This document shows positions 49,801-59,868 of a stretch of 64,000 bases of DNA, in pieces (position 1 is the first letter of the stretch; every line of letters starts with the position of its first letter). The position numbers and the translations under genes are program-made. The notes under the pieces are model-generated. The model was not told the origin of the DNA and did no database searches. It saw only the letters and a program-made list of their open reading frames with translations. This DNA is from Larus michahellis (lineage: Eukaryota; Chordata; Aves; Charadriiformes; Laridae), in the NCBI RefSeq assembly GCF_964199755.1, contig NC_133907.1, positions 8,511,860-8,575,859 of the forward strand. The letters run 5' to 3'.

Positions 49801-52800
49801 TTAGGACTCTCATGCAATTGACCTTGGCAGCGGGGTTTGTGCCGTTTAGCTCGGTCTTAAACACTGTACTAGTGTTAAGTGTGGTCCGGGGCAGCCGCGG
49901 CGGCGGGGGGACCGGCACCGCCGAGCAGGTAGGGCCGCGGGCGGGTGGCCGCTGCTGCCGCTTCTGGGGCGAAACCTCGCCTTTTTCTTTTTTTTTTTTT
50001 TTTTTTTTTTTTTTTGCCGTTTATTGCTTTATCTTGCAGCAGGGGCGAGAAGTTTTTTTAAAAAAAAAAAAGTCGTTATAATGTGTAATGCCTGGGTTGG
50101 TGTTGAGGCCGGGTGGGTGCCGGAGGCGGGGGGTGCTCCCCGGGGTGGCCCCGCCCGGGGGCGGCCGGTGGCCCGGTGGGGCCGGGGCGGGCAGCGCGGG
50201 GCGTGAGTGCCCTCCACCGACCGGCGCCGGGACGCGGGGCTGCGGGAGGCTCCGGCAGGTAACTCCCCGGCGTACTATAAAGCGGCAGACAGAAAATCGG
50301 GTGGATTTTTGGGTTTGTTTTTTTTTTTTTTGGTTGTTTTTTTAAAGCCCTTTCGAAAGACGGTGCGGAGAGCGGGGCGGCGGGGGCCCTGCCGTGCCCT
50401 CCGTTTGAAGCCAGTGCCTCCCTCCCATCTTAACTTTTCCTGCCCGTTTTAACACTTCTCTGCCCTTGGCCGAATATTTCGCTCGAATAAGTGGATAATC
50501 AAAAGGGCGAATCAGTAGGTAGATAATAAAAAAACCCTAAAGCCTTGAGAGACAACCTGAAAGCACGTGAAATGCTAATTGCTAGGTGTAACACGTTTCT
50601 GGCTCGTTCTTGGGTAGAAAAATGCTACTGATCAATTCAGCGTAGAAAACATAAAGGGCATTGGAACATTTCTGTAAGTAATCAGTCGTGTATTTTGCTT
50701 ACTCGAGGAAGTGATTTTTTGTCATAGTTACAAAGAAAATGCTTTAAACGGTGTTTTATAGCGGGAGAAGGGAAATTTCGGACAGTTTAAAAGTTCTTGT
50801 AAGTTGTAGCTTTTCAGCTGGGAACAGGGGAAAAAAAAAATCAAGGAAGCACGATGCCTGAGAGCAAGAAGGAGCTGATGGCAGAGGTTTTCATATCTAG
50901 AGCTGGAGTGGGTACTTGCTAGTCCTTCATGAGTTAATTTTAACTGTGAAAGTGGATGGTTTTGTTTTTGTTAAAGTAAAAATAGTTGATCAAATGTAGT
51001 CTGTGAAAAAAGTAAGCTCACCAAAGGTATTAAACTCTCGAAAAAAAAATAATGGGGGAGGAAAGCTTGAGCTCTGACCATTTCCTCCCAATTCAAGTGA
51101 AACATAATTTTATCACAGCTGAGGGGAGGGGGGGAAGGTCAGTAATTGTTCAGGTGAGTGGTAGACCAGCAGCACCCATTTTGAAATTACATCAAGCCAG
51201 ACAAGACTTCGCTCTTCTTTCACTGGTTCCCTTAAAAAAAAAAAATTAATGCGAGCTGTGTGGATTTTATCAGCCTTCCTTGTCGATGACCGCCTTGTCC
51301 TACACAATAGTGGATTTTTTCCATCCATTTGCCAGTGATTCAATCTAACCCCCCTGCTGGGTTTACTGCATTCTTCTAACTTATTGGATAACTAGATGCT
51401 GAGAGATAACATTCCTGAAATTCGGGGGTGGGGAGATAAAAAAAACAGTAGAAGCCCTATCCCTGGGAAGCCTTGGGAGAGGGTTAAGTGAAGTGCACAA
51501 GCAATTGCTGTGGCAGGGCTCTGGGCTCCGGTAAATCCTCGTACAGTATGTGGACAGAGCTGGCTGCACAGGGAGGTGTCCTTGCAGAGAAACCCCACGT
51601 TTTCAGACCGTTAAGTTCATGAGATAACTGCTGGGGGGGAGGGCAGGGCTGCGGGGGTTTGGGTAAATGAGGTGCTCTGATTGCAGGCGCTGGGTGCTCC
51701 TTCGAGGCTGGGCAGAGGATGTAGCTAGAAATCAAGATGAAGAGTTTCACAGAAGCCGACGGGTTTTTTTAAAGAAACAGTAAATTGCTCTCCTGTGTTA
51801 TTCCAGCTACTACACAATAATCGAGCATCCTGCTCCCACTGACTGTGTCTTAATAAACCTTTTTTTGAGATAGGGAAAGCTATTATATTCCCTTTTATCT
51901 AAGGTAGAAGAGAATATAAGGCACAACTCTTCCCTACTTATCATGCAACAAGTCGGTACGAGCTGGGAATTGAATTTATGTGGAGTCCTGAGCTGTCTGT
52001 GCCTGACTGTCAGACAGGGTAACTGGAAAGTAAACGGTGTGACAGTGGCAGTGGGAGCAGGCAGGGGCAGGGCTGGTAACCTGCCGCACACAGGTCCCTT
52101 CCATTTACTGGAGTTTCTTCCTCTGGGATGGCAACTGGTGCTTAGGACCAGAAAAGCTACCTCTGGAGCTTCTCAGAATTATGAAAATTAGGAGCATGGG
52201 CTGTGCTGGAGTTTGGAGAAAGGGGCTTTGAATTTACTGTGGTCTTATCAGTGGAAAAGTGGAAAAATAAGAAAGTGCTATCGAGGGCAGGGAGATAAAT
52301 GATCAGGTGCTTTGAAGCAGTTAAAGTTTGAGGATGTGTCTAGACGTAGTTATCCTGGAATATCTCCTTGGGGGTGGGCAACAGGCTTTCATGCAGACGT
52401 TTCTGCTCCACTTGAGACATTTTGCATGGCCACTGTGGAGGTGCAAACTGCAGGGTGACATGCATGGGCTCACGGAGGAGGGGCTGTGGGAGAAAGACCT
52501 TTGTGCTTTCTAAGGTAGAACCTAAGGTTATTTTGCAACATGGGGAAACTGTGTAGTTGGGCCTGGGAGAATGGACTGTTAAAGCCCTAAACGCTAAAGG
52601 ATTTGGACAAGAGGTTTTGGTGTTTTAGCCTATTCTGTGGAATACCTGTTGAGTGGATGGAAATAGTTAGGAAACTAATGAAGTAAAGACCTCTCCAGTC
52701 AGAGTACAGAGTAGTTATGGAATCTTCTTGTCTTTTTTCAACACCAGTGCTTTCTTTCCCATTATATCTGCTCAGACTCTTGCAAAGATGTGTTTTAAAA

Positions 52801-55800
52801 ACTTCCATTCTTGGCTTCAGTTGACCCTAATTTATTGACCGAGTTCTGAATCATGTGCTGCTTGTACTTGTCTGCAGACTAGATTTCTCTGTATATTTTT
52901 CCATAGAGTTAAATCAATTTAGGGGCATCAATTTAATGATATTTGGGGCAGGAAATGTATGCTAAAACTATGCTTGTACTCTTCATTTCCTTCACTTGTG
53001 GAAGTTGTTTGGGCGGGGGGTGGGGCAGGAATATATAATTCTCCCTGTTTAGATATGAGGGATCCAAACAGTTTTGATCATAGCTGTGCTGAGAACACCT
53101 TTCCCCCATGTTTAAGGTACTTGTAACCCCAAAGTGTCTGTGATTAACAGAATTACATACATATACATTTGGATTTATTGCTCTGCACACCATAGCATGA
53201 CAGGCCTTTGATACTTGCATTTTTTTTTTTAATTGATCGAGTTGTTTGCTTTTTAAGAAAAATAACAAACTCTCATGTACACTCAATATTAAACAGTTGG
53301 AAGTTTGGTTTGTTGAATGTACATACGATACCCTTGTTACCCTAACAAACGTCAAGGTTTGCAGTATCCTCCCATACAGAGCTCTTATGCTACCCCGAAA
53401 CAGTAATTCAACGTGCTTGAGTCGTTGCTTGGACATGCTTCCCCTCACCCTGCCCTGTACAGGATATACACATGTATCAGATGTGTGGTTCAGTTACACC
53501 TTTAAGATGAAAGCCGCAAATAGCTCCTGCGCTTGCAGAGTCTTGGGTTCCCCTTGTAAGACAGTGCGGGCTTGTAACGTGGAACCAGAGCTGAGCCCCA
53601 AGGTGAGTTACTGGAGACGCAAGACCTGGACAGAGGAGATGTCGCAGCACAGGCTCTCGGCTGTGGTGGAGGTCTGCAGCGTGCCCCGCCGGCCGCGTGA
53701 GAGGGGATGCGCTCGGTTACTGCACCCGGGGCACCCATCAAAACTGGGCCAGTTAATTAATGGGACTCACAGGACGTTTCACCTGATGGGGGTCGTTGAA
53801 TTATCTGCAGTCCTTCCCGCCTCCCCCTCAGCTGTGTGAGCCTCAAGTCTTACCTCCTGAGCCCTCCATGCCCCGTGTGCTCGCCCGCCTCGAGCTGTGT
53901 GCGAGTTGTTGTTTGAAGGATGGCTAGACATGAGCAAAAACATCCTGTTTTGGTGTAGAATTTCTCTTAACCTCTCTTCCCGTTCCGATATTTCCCTGAA
54001 TGATTTTTTTTTTTTTTTTTTGGTCTGCGTGCAAATTACGCGCAGTCTAATCAGCGGGGTGCTGATGGAGGCAGGGCAGGAGTGGACTGGCTGACCAGCT
54101 TTGCTTGCCCCCTCCTCCAAGCTCCCTAAAAGCAGGTGAATTACGGATGTAGTGAAACACCCCGTCCTGAGCGGGTCCGAAACGGCTGCGGGTGTTTTGC
54201 GAGCAGGACTTGTTGCTTCGCTCTCTAATATAATCATCAGTATCAATGTAGGCTCGTACCTACGTGTGGGGTTCTGTAAGTTAACCATCTTTTCTTTACT
54301 CCTGTGGCTTTTTAGAGGTTGTTTTTAATGTGAGCGTGCTTTTGAAGTATTTAAAAGCTAATATTGGACTTACTTTTGCTTTTGTCAGCCCTCTTCGGTA
54401 GTAATGACTTCCATAATGGCAGAGTGAATGTCATCTAATAGTTCAGTGTGCTGCTCTAAAATTGTTGTGTTAACAATCTTGTGTGAATTTCTGTGAGATG
54501 GTGAACTGAGGATTAAAGACTGAAGGGCAAACACAAGTTTATAGGATGTTTTGCTCAATGTTACAATATCTTCTCTGTCTTCCTTGAGGCGTGTTCCTTT
54601 GAGCTGTTTTGCAGGTGCTGGCTGCCTTGCTGCACCATCCCTTTACCTCTGTAAAGGGATTTGCGATATTACTGGTTTTATTGAAAACAGAACTAAGATG
54701 CGGATTTCTTTGGGGCTGCAAATGAATTAGCAGCAAAACAAAGAGCAGGGGTTCAGATCGAGCTGCAAACTCAATGCCGGTGCCTGGTGTCTTTAACTTG
54801 CAATTCAGGCGAAGTCGGTGATCTTAAGAATAGGAAATAGTCTAAATCTAGCTATTAACAATGCGACTTTCTTTTATTTTTAAGGGAGTCCACAAAACGT
54901 CCCAGGTGACGGAGATGGTGAAATGAGTTCCAAAAGGTGCCGCACGGAGGAAACTAAAATCTGTGAGAAATGCTGTGCAGAATTCTTTGATCTCTCTGAA
55001 TTCCTTGAGCATAAGAAAAATTGCACTAAAAATCCACCTGTTCTAATCATGAATGACAGTGAGGGAACAGTACCCCCTGAGAGCTTCTCCGAGTCTTCTC
55101 TAGGGAGCTTTCCAAGTGATCGGATGGATAGCAGGGCACGCAAGGACATTCAGGCAAAGGGCTGCACTGGTTCTATGGAAAAGAGAGAAGGAAAAATGGA
55201 TGCTGAAGCGGTGGGAGGAATGTACCTTAAAATAGAACCCCCCGTCACGCCTGCGGCTCCTGGGCTAAGCTATCTACCAAAATCCAAAGTACCAAACACT
55301 AATGTGACTTTGCAGACGATACGCGGCACTAAAGTGGCTGTGAACCAGCGGACCTCCGATGCCATCTCTTCTTCGGCAGCCAGTTTTAATGCTATCCCAA
55401 TGATCCTGGAGCAGCTCGTGTGTTTGCAGCAGCAGCAACTCCAGCAAATACAGCTGACGGAGCAAATTCGCATTCAGATTGCCATGATGGCTCCCCATGC
55501 CCTGCATCCTTCCATAGCAGCTGCTACTGATCCACTAAAAGCTCTGGGCGCTCACATGTCTCAGCAGCTGTCGGCTGCTGTTGCTTTAATCGGACAAAAA
55601 GCTGGAAGCCAGAGCCTATCACTGGAATCCTTGAAGCAAGGAAAACTACCTCATTCTAACACTGGCGTTGCGGCCGCCAGCTCGCTGGCTGCTGGGCTTT
55701 CCTCCTCCTTCCCCTTGAAGCCGGAGGCAAGCAGAAGCCTCCCCGGCTCCATTTCTCGGTTCCCAAATCCTTTGCTACCTCAGTCCTCCAACTCCGTCAT

Positions 55801-58800
55801 CTTCCAAAATCCGCTTTCGGCCGTTTCTTCTGTAATAGATTCCTCAAAGAAGGGGAAGGGAAAACCTCCCAACATTAGCGTGTCTGAAAGCAAACCGAAT
55901 GCAGAAGAGCCGTTCTTCAAACACAAGTGTAAATTCTGCGGCAAGGTCTTTGGCAATGACAGTGCCCTGCAGATCCACCTCCGCTCCCACACCGGTGAAA
56001 GACCCTACAAGTGTAACATTTGTGGTAACCGCTTTACAACCAAAGGAAACCTTAAAGTGCATTTTCAGCGTCATAAAGACAAATACCCCCACATAAAGAT
56101 GAATCCTTACCCGGTTCCTGAGCACCTGGACAATGTTCCCACCAGCACTGGAATCCCGTATGGGATGTCTGTGCCACTGGATGAGTCTAACCTGATTGTG
56201 GATAGCAAACCTCTCCTAACAACCCTGCCTACCTCTGCGGCCACCAGTGCACCTCAGACCGCCTCCAGCCTAGCAGGCGTTAAGGAGTCCCTGCCTGGTA
56301 CCTTCTCAAATGATCTGCAGTCAAGGCCTTCTCCAGAAAGTGAGGGTGGCTCTTCCTCATCAGGGGCGGTCGGTCATGAATCGGGAACAGAGCAGAGCTT
56401 GAGTTCACCGCAAGCTACCTGCAGCGTGAGCATCTTCCATGTAAGTGGGTCAAACGAGCAAGGCTCAGAAACATCAAAGCTTCAGCAACTGGTTGAAAAT
56501 ATCGACAAATCCACTGCTGACCCCAACGAGTGCCTGATCTGTCACAGAGTGCTGAGCTGCCAGAGTTCACTCAAAATGCATTATCGCACTCACACTGGAG
56601 AGAGGCCGTTCAAGTGCAAAATCTGTGGCCGTGCCTTCTCCACTAAAGGGAACCTTAAAACTCATTATGGTGTCCACCGGGCCAATACTCCTTTGAAGAT
56701 GCAACATTCATGTCCTATTTGCCAGAAGAAGTTTACAAACGCAGTTGTGTTGCAGCAGCATATCCGCATGCATATGGGGGGACAGATACCCAATACACCG
56801 ATGCCGGAAAACACCTGCGACAACACTGATGTGGATCCAACTGTGGCTGAGAAGAACGGAGACATCAGTCGCCCGGACGAGACCGTGGAAAGCATAGAGA
56901 TGGAAGAGGACCTGGACTCTCAGGATGGCCCTAGGAGTTCTTCAAAACCTCCTACTCCGTACGATGCACAATCAGAATCTCCATCCACGGCAGCCACCTT
57001 CTCTGGTATTGCAGCTCTGGAGAATCAGATGAAGATCGTCAACTCTGCTTTGAACTTGCAGCGGCAAAGCAGCTTGAAGTCTAGTGACAACGGCTCAGCA
57101 GAAAGTGATGGCATGACAAATGATTCGTCTTCTGTGGCAGGAGATCCAGATTATCAGAACGGCAGGAGTCCTGCTGCCTCTGAGTCTGCATCGCTCCAGG
57201 CTCTGTCCCCAGCCAACAGCCAAGCTGAGAGCGTAAGGTCAAAGTCACCTAGCTTCAACAATCAAGAAGATACAGGCACGGGAAATAAATCAGAGGGTCC
57301 TGAGAACACTTCTGCAGAAATGGAAGGGGTCGTCGGTGCTTTGGATTTAACTTACGGCAATATCGGTCGAAAGGTCATTAAAGAAGAACCCGGCTTACAC
57401 TTTGCAAATGGAGAATATGGTGAGTAACATGAAATGCTGCAAGAACTTGGTGTGGGGTAGTAGGATTGGAGGAAATCCATCTCTAAAAGGACCAACAGGA
57501 GTCAAAACTTCCTCAGCTTTCCCCTCTTCCTTCACCCCTATTAGGATAGAGGCATATGCCCTGGAAACTTTTGCTGACTCACTCAAAATTCAACAAAATT
57601 CAGAGACTTAAGTGCTGTCATCTCCTGCAAGGGGGAGCATAGAGGGCCTTAAAATAAATAGAGGCTGTGCACTTAACTGTCTTTCACGGGCTCATCTGAT
57701 ACCTCGCTATAGCTCTCTAAAAGATACACGTTTGTGTGTCATGGAAAACTGCTTAACCTGAGAGTGTGGCATTAAAACTCTGGAATCTTTTGTGGGGTTT
57801 TCGAGCTCTTTAGCACTGAGGCTGATATTGATCTAAATTTGATCAGAAGGTGAGACTTCCTATCTCCTAAGCTCACCAACAAAAATAGGGATGAACTGAT
57901 TTTTTTCAGGGCATCCTAGCAAGTGTAATAGCAGCCCTTCCACAGGGCTTTGGAGGGCTTTGCGGTCACACTTGTCAGGCTCTAAAGCCAGGGCCTCTGG
58001 TATCTTAGCCAGACTTAAGTTTGGAAGCAGAAGGAATTTGGGATAAATGTTATCTTTGCTTTCTTTCCAGGTCGAAGTAGTATTCCAGCTGCTTTTGTCA
58101 GAGCCCCACCAGCCCTTATAAAAATGGAGATGCCCAGCGAGCGTCCCATTAGCACTAGCCATTTCATTGGCCCACCAGCTCTCTCCCCTGGTGTTGCCCC
58201 TCTCCTCGTGCCACGACCGAAATTCTGCCGTCCTGCCAAACAGCACATCTGCACTACGTGTGGGAAGAACTTCTCCTCTGCCAGCGCCCTTCAGATTCAT
58301 GAACGGACCCATACTGGTGAAAAGCCATTTGCCTGCACCATCTGTGGGAGAGCCTTCACAACAAAAGGAAACCTGAAGGTAAGTTGTGCCTTATGTTGTG
58401 ATCCCCTTTGTTGGGGAAAGTCATACCAGTGAGGGAAAGACTAGCTAATGCTTGTCCTGCCCTTGGGGACAACTTTGATTTTCTTTTTAGTTCCTCAAAT
58501 GGTTATCCTTGACTTTTGTGTCTCCTTCCTGATTTTTTTTCACACAATTTGCTAAACAGTGTACTGGGATCACACACAGAAGTCTTTGCTACTGTCCTTG
58601 ACTTCCCTTTTTGGATGGTAGGAAAGACTTAGCCTTACTAAGCAGATTGCTTGATTATTTTCATTTGGATTTCAATGTGTCAAGACATAAGGATTTTATA
58701 GACTGAATGCTACAAAATGAGGCCTACAAAATACATGCATCACACTGCACTGCTTGAAACACCATGCAGGATGAGGAGGGATAAAACTGAGAGGATAATC

Positions 58801-59687
58801 CCGAGATGGCACAAAGTACTTGGGGATTTTGTGTCTAAGCACCTGCTGAAGTCCTGCAAGTCTGTCCTTATTGTCTGTCAAATTAATCCATTTGCTCTCT
58901 AAGGGACTTGCAGCTCTCTCGCTTGCACAGAGGCTTCTCGCGTCCCATGAGAACCTCTTTGAGCTCCTCAGTCCTCTTGCATAAATGGGGAGGGAAAATA
59001 CAGTGAGTGTAAAACCACTTCGGCAGTAAACTAGAGAGCCATAGTGATGTCAGACAGTATGTATGTATGATTCAGAGTGTCTTACACACGCCAGCAAGAG
59101 AACAAGAACTAGCCAGCTTAAATACTTACCCCAATGCAAGTGGAGTATACGTGACTCCTTTTGAGCAACTTGGCTGTAAGCAAAGTAGAACTTGGGTATA
59201 CCATAAAAAAATCCCTGCAATATTAATGATTCCCTTCACTTTTTTTTTTTTCCCCCTCTGGAAGGTCCATGTAGGAACTCACATGTGGAATAACTCCGCC
59301 AGACGGGGAAGAAGGCTTTCGATTGATAACCCCATGGCTCTGCTGGGGAATGATCCCAAGAAGGTATCTGAAATGTTTCCAAAGGATATAATGCCTCCTT
59401 CAGTGAGCATTGACCCCACAGTATGGAATCAGTATGCAGCGGTACTCAGCAATGGCATAGCGATGAAGACTAACGAGATCTCGGTGATCCAGAGCGGTGG
59501 CTTACCTGCCCTTCCAGTCACCATTGGGGGTGGTTCGGCAATAAATACCGCTACAGTCTCCAAAATAGATGGGACCCAGTCTGGGACTGGTTCTGATACG
59601 GAGAAGGCCAGTGGTGCTGCTGCAGACAATGTGCCAAAACACCAGTTCCCTCACTTCATGGAGGAGAACAAAATTGCTGTTAGTTAA
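46779..59687 (+). CDS. SALL4: SALL4, spalt-like zinc finger transcription factor 4 (join of four exons)
   Basis: The CDS joins 46779-46848, 54885-57419, 58071-58378 and 59265-59687, giving 3336 nt and 1111 residues plus TAA. SALL4 is a nuclear C2H2 factor of pluripotent cells, germ cells and limb/heart progenitors. In this family it recruits NuRD through its N-terminus and binds AT-rich DNA through its last finger pair. Visible in order: [11 protein letters not shown] repressor motif (1-11), C2HC finger (C50, C53, H66, C70), Gln-rich helix (about 203-222), finger pair (C372-H420), finger triplet (C573-H653) and C-terminal finger pair (C929-H977). The order 1+2+3+2, without the extra pair of SALL1/SALL3, and the C-terminal [16 protein letters not shown] identify SALL4. 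It is slightly longer than human SALL4 (1053 residues). All introns have GT/AG ends and the frame is intact throughout, so the gene looks functional. SALL1 and SALL3 are excluded by finger count and C-terminus. Confidence 0.97.
49819..49827 (-). promoter_or_regulatory. Candidate ESRRB/NR5A nuclear-receptor site
   Basis: TGACCTTGG reads CCAAGGTCA on the minus strand, a full match to the extended half-site YCAAGGTCA bound by NR5A and ESRR receptors. It is in SALL4 intron 1, 3 kb past exon 1. Function is inferred only from the motif. Confidence 0.35.
49988..50015. repeat. Poly(T) tract of 28
   Basis: An uninterrupted run of 28 T in SALL4 intron 1, followed 40 bases later by T7A12. No SINE body was recognised upstream, so it is treated as a simple homopolymer and not as a retroposon tail. 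Confidence 0.85.
54637..54660. repeat. Perfect 10-bp inverted repeat, 4-nt loop
   Basis: ATCCCTTTAC - CTCT - GTAAAGGGAT. It lies in SALL4 intron 1, 225 bp before exon 2. It can form a stable RNA hairpin in the pre-mRNA. Any effect on splicing is unknown. Confidence 0.85.
54885..57419 (+). CDS. SALL4: SALL4 coding exon 2 (main exon)
   Basis: The acceptor is TTTTTAAG|GGAGTCC. Joining the G from exon 1 gives G-S-P-Q-N-V-P-G-D, which aligns with the human SALL4 N-terminus. The exon encodes residues 24-869. It holds a KRCR basic stretch (40-43) where human SALL4 has its KRLR nuclear signal, the C2HC finger (50-70), the Gln-rich [18 protein letters not shown] segment used for SALL dimerisation, finger pair 1 (C372, C375, H388, H392; C400, C403, H416, H420) and the triplet (C573, C576, H589, H593; C601, C604, H617, H621; C633, C636, H649, H653). 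Possible sumoylation motifs are LKIE (K139) and IKEE (K856). The end is unusual: residues 841-859 contain GALDLT...KVIKEEP, a SALL1/3-type linker missing from human SALL4. The donor ATG|GTGAGT leaves phase 1. Confidence 0.97.
57420..58070 (+). other. SALL4: SALL4 intron 2
   Basis: A 651-bp phase-1 intron (GTGAGT...TTTCCAG). It sits where SALL1 and SALL3 encode an additional C2H2 pair within one large exon. I looked for finger remnants (CxxC...HxxxH spacing) in the intron on the sense strand and saw none. If retained it stops translation almost at once: GGT GAG TAA gives ...EYGE and stop. Confidence 0.92.
58071..58378 (+). CDS. SALL4: SALL4 coding exon 3
   Basis: The acceptor CTTTCTTTCCAG|GT restores a glycine codon and continues with [13 protein letters not shown], matching human RSSLPSTFIRAPP. 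The exon encodes residues 870-971. It contains an LIKMEMP segment whose IKME is a possible sumoylation motif (K886), and most of the last finger pair: C929, C932, H945, H949 and C957, C960. The donor falls after K971 inside the last finger helix (NLK|VH), phase 0, at AAG|GTAAGT. A split at NLK|VH is shared with SALL1. This finger pair is the AT-rich DNA-binding cluster (ZFC4) in mammalian SALL4. Confidence 0.96.
58379..59264 (+). other. SALL4: SALL4 intron 3
   Basis: An 886-bp phase-0 intron (GTAAGT...CTGGAAG) splitting the last zinc finger between NLK and VH, with a poly-pyrimidine tract T-run just before the acceptor. No other feature is recognised inside. Confidence 0.92.
59265..59687 (+). 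CDS. SALL4: SALL4 coding exon 4 (C-terminus)
   Basis: The acceptor TCTGGAAG|GTCCAT follows a T-rich tract. The exon encodes residues 972-1111. It completes the last finger (H973, H977) and then gives the basic stretch SARRGRRLS and a conserved tail containing [25 protein letters not shown] and [16 protein letters not shown], ending in TAA at 59685-59687. The tail is diagnostic of SALL4 against SALL1, which ends differently. The linker between finger and basic stretch reads MWNNSARRG, closer to the SALL1 form than the human SALL4 form. Confidence 0.96.
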   Translation, partial: VHVGTHMWNNSARRGRRLSIDNPMALLGNDPKKVSEMFPKDIMPPSVSIDPTVWNQYAAVLSNGIAMKTNEISVIQSGGLPALPVTIGGGSAINTATVSKIDGTQSGTGSDTEKASGAAADNVPKHQFPHFMEENKIAVS

Positions 59688-59862
59688 AAACTCAAGTGAA
59701 GTTGACGTACAGAAAGAACAAATATATATATACACAAACATATATTTTTAAGAGATTCCACTTCAGCCTCCTATTTTCCTATTGACGTGCAAATGATTTT
59801 ATGGTTGTCTTTGTAAGAGTTGCCCAGAGTACAATCATGATATTGCTTTGCAAATAGTAAAT

Positions 59863-59868
59863 AATAAA
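59863..59868 (+). terminator. SALL4: Proximal AATAAA, possible alternative polyadenylation
   Basis: A consensus hexamer only 176 nt after the stop codon. Use of it would give a very short 3' UTR that lacks all candidate microRNA sites. Usage cannot be judged from sequence. Confidence 0.4.

Larger units (their letters stand above)
49495..50440. other. Second GC-rich block in SALL4 intron 1
   Basis: Two GC-rich CpG-containing stretches (about 49495-49640 and 49885-50260) flank a lower-GC island at 49641-49880 that has several recognisable factor-binding words. A T28 homopolymer (49988-50015) and an A-tract (50059-50071) interrupt it. No coding potential of normal composition is seen. Confidence 0.6.
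46849..54884 (+). other. SALL4: SALL4 intron 1
   Basis: An 8036-bp phase-1 intron with donor GTAAGC and acceptor TTTTTAAG. The first 2.1 kb and 49495-50440 are GC-rich; the rest is mixed. It contains a compact cluster of factor-binding words at 49650-49830, a T28 tract at 49988-50015, a poly-T at 54005-54021 and a perfect 10-bp hairpin at 54637-54660. I see no additional coding exon. Placement of enhancers here is plausible for SALL4 but not proven. Confidence 0.85.

Noticed and set aside
53246-53839. Open frame of 197 codons in SALL4 intron 1
   Set aside because: No recognisable domain, no conserved motif and no splice-site context linking it to SALL4. Overlapping minus-strand frames of similar size argue for chance.
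59067-59264. Upstream in-frame extension before exon 4
   Set aside because: The open frame continues upstream of the acceptor, but the finger must join exon 3 at NLK|VH. The region before 59265 is intron with a T-rich tract.
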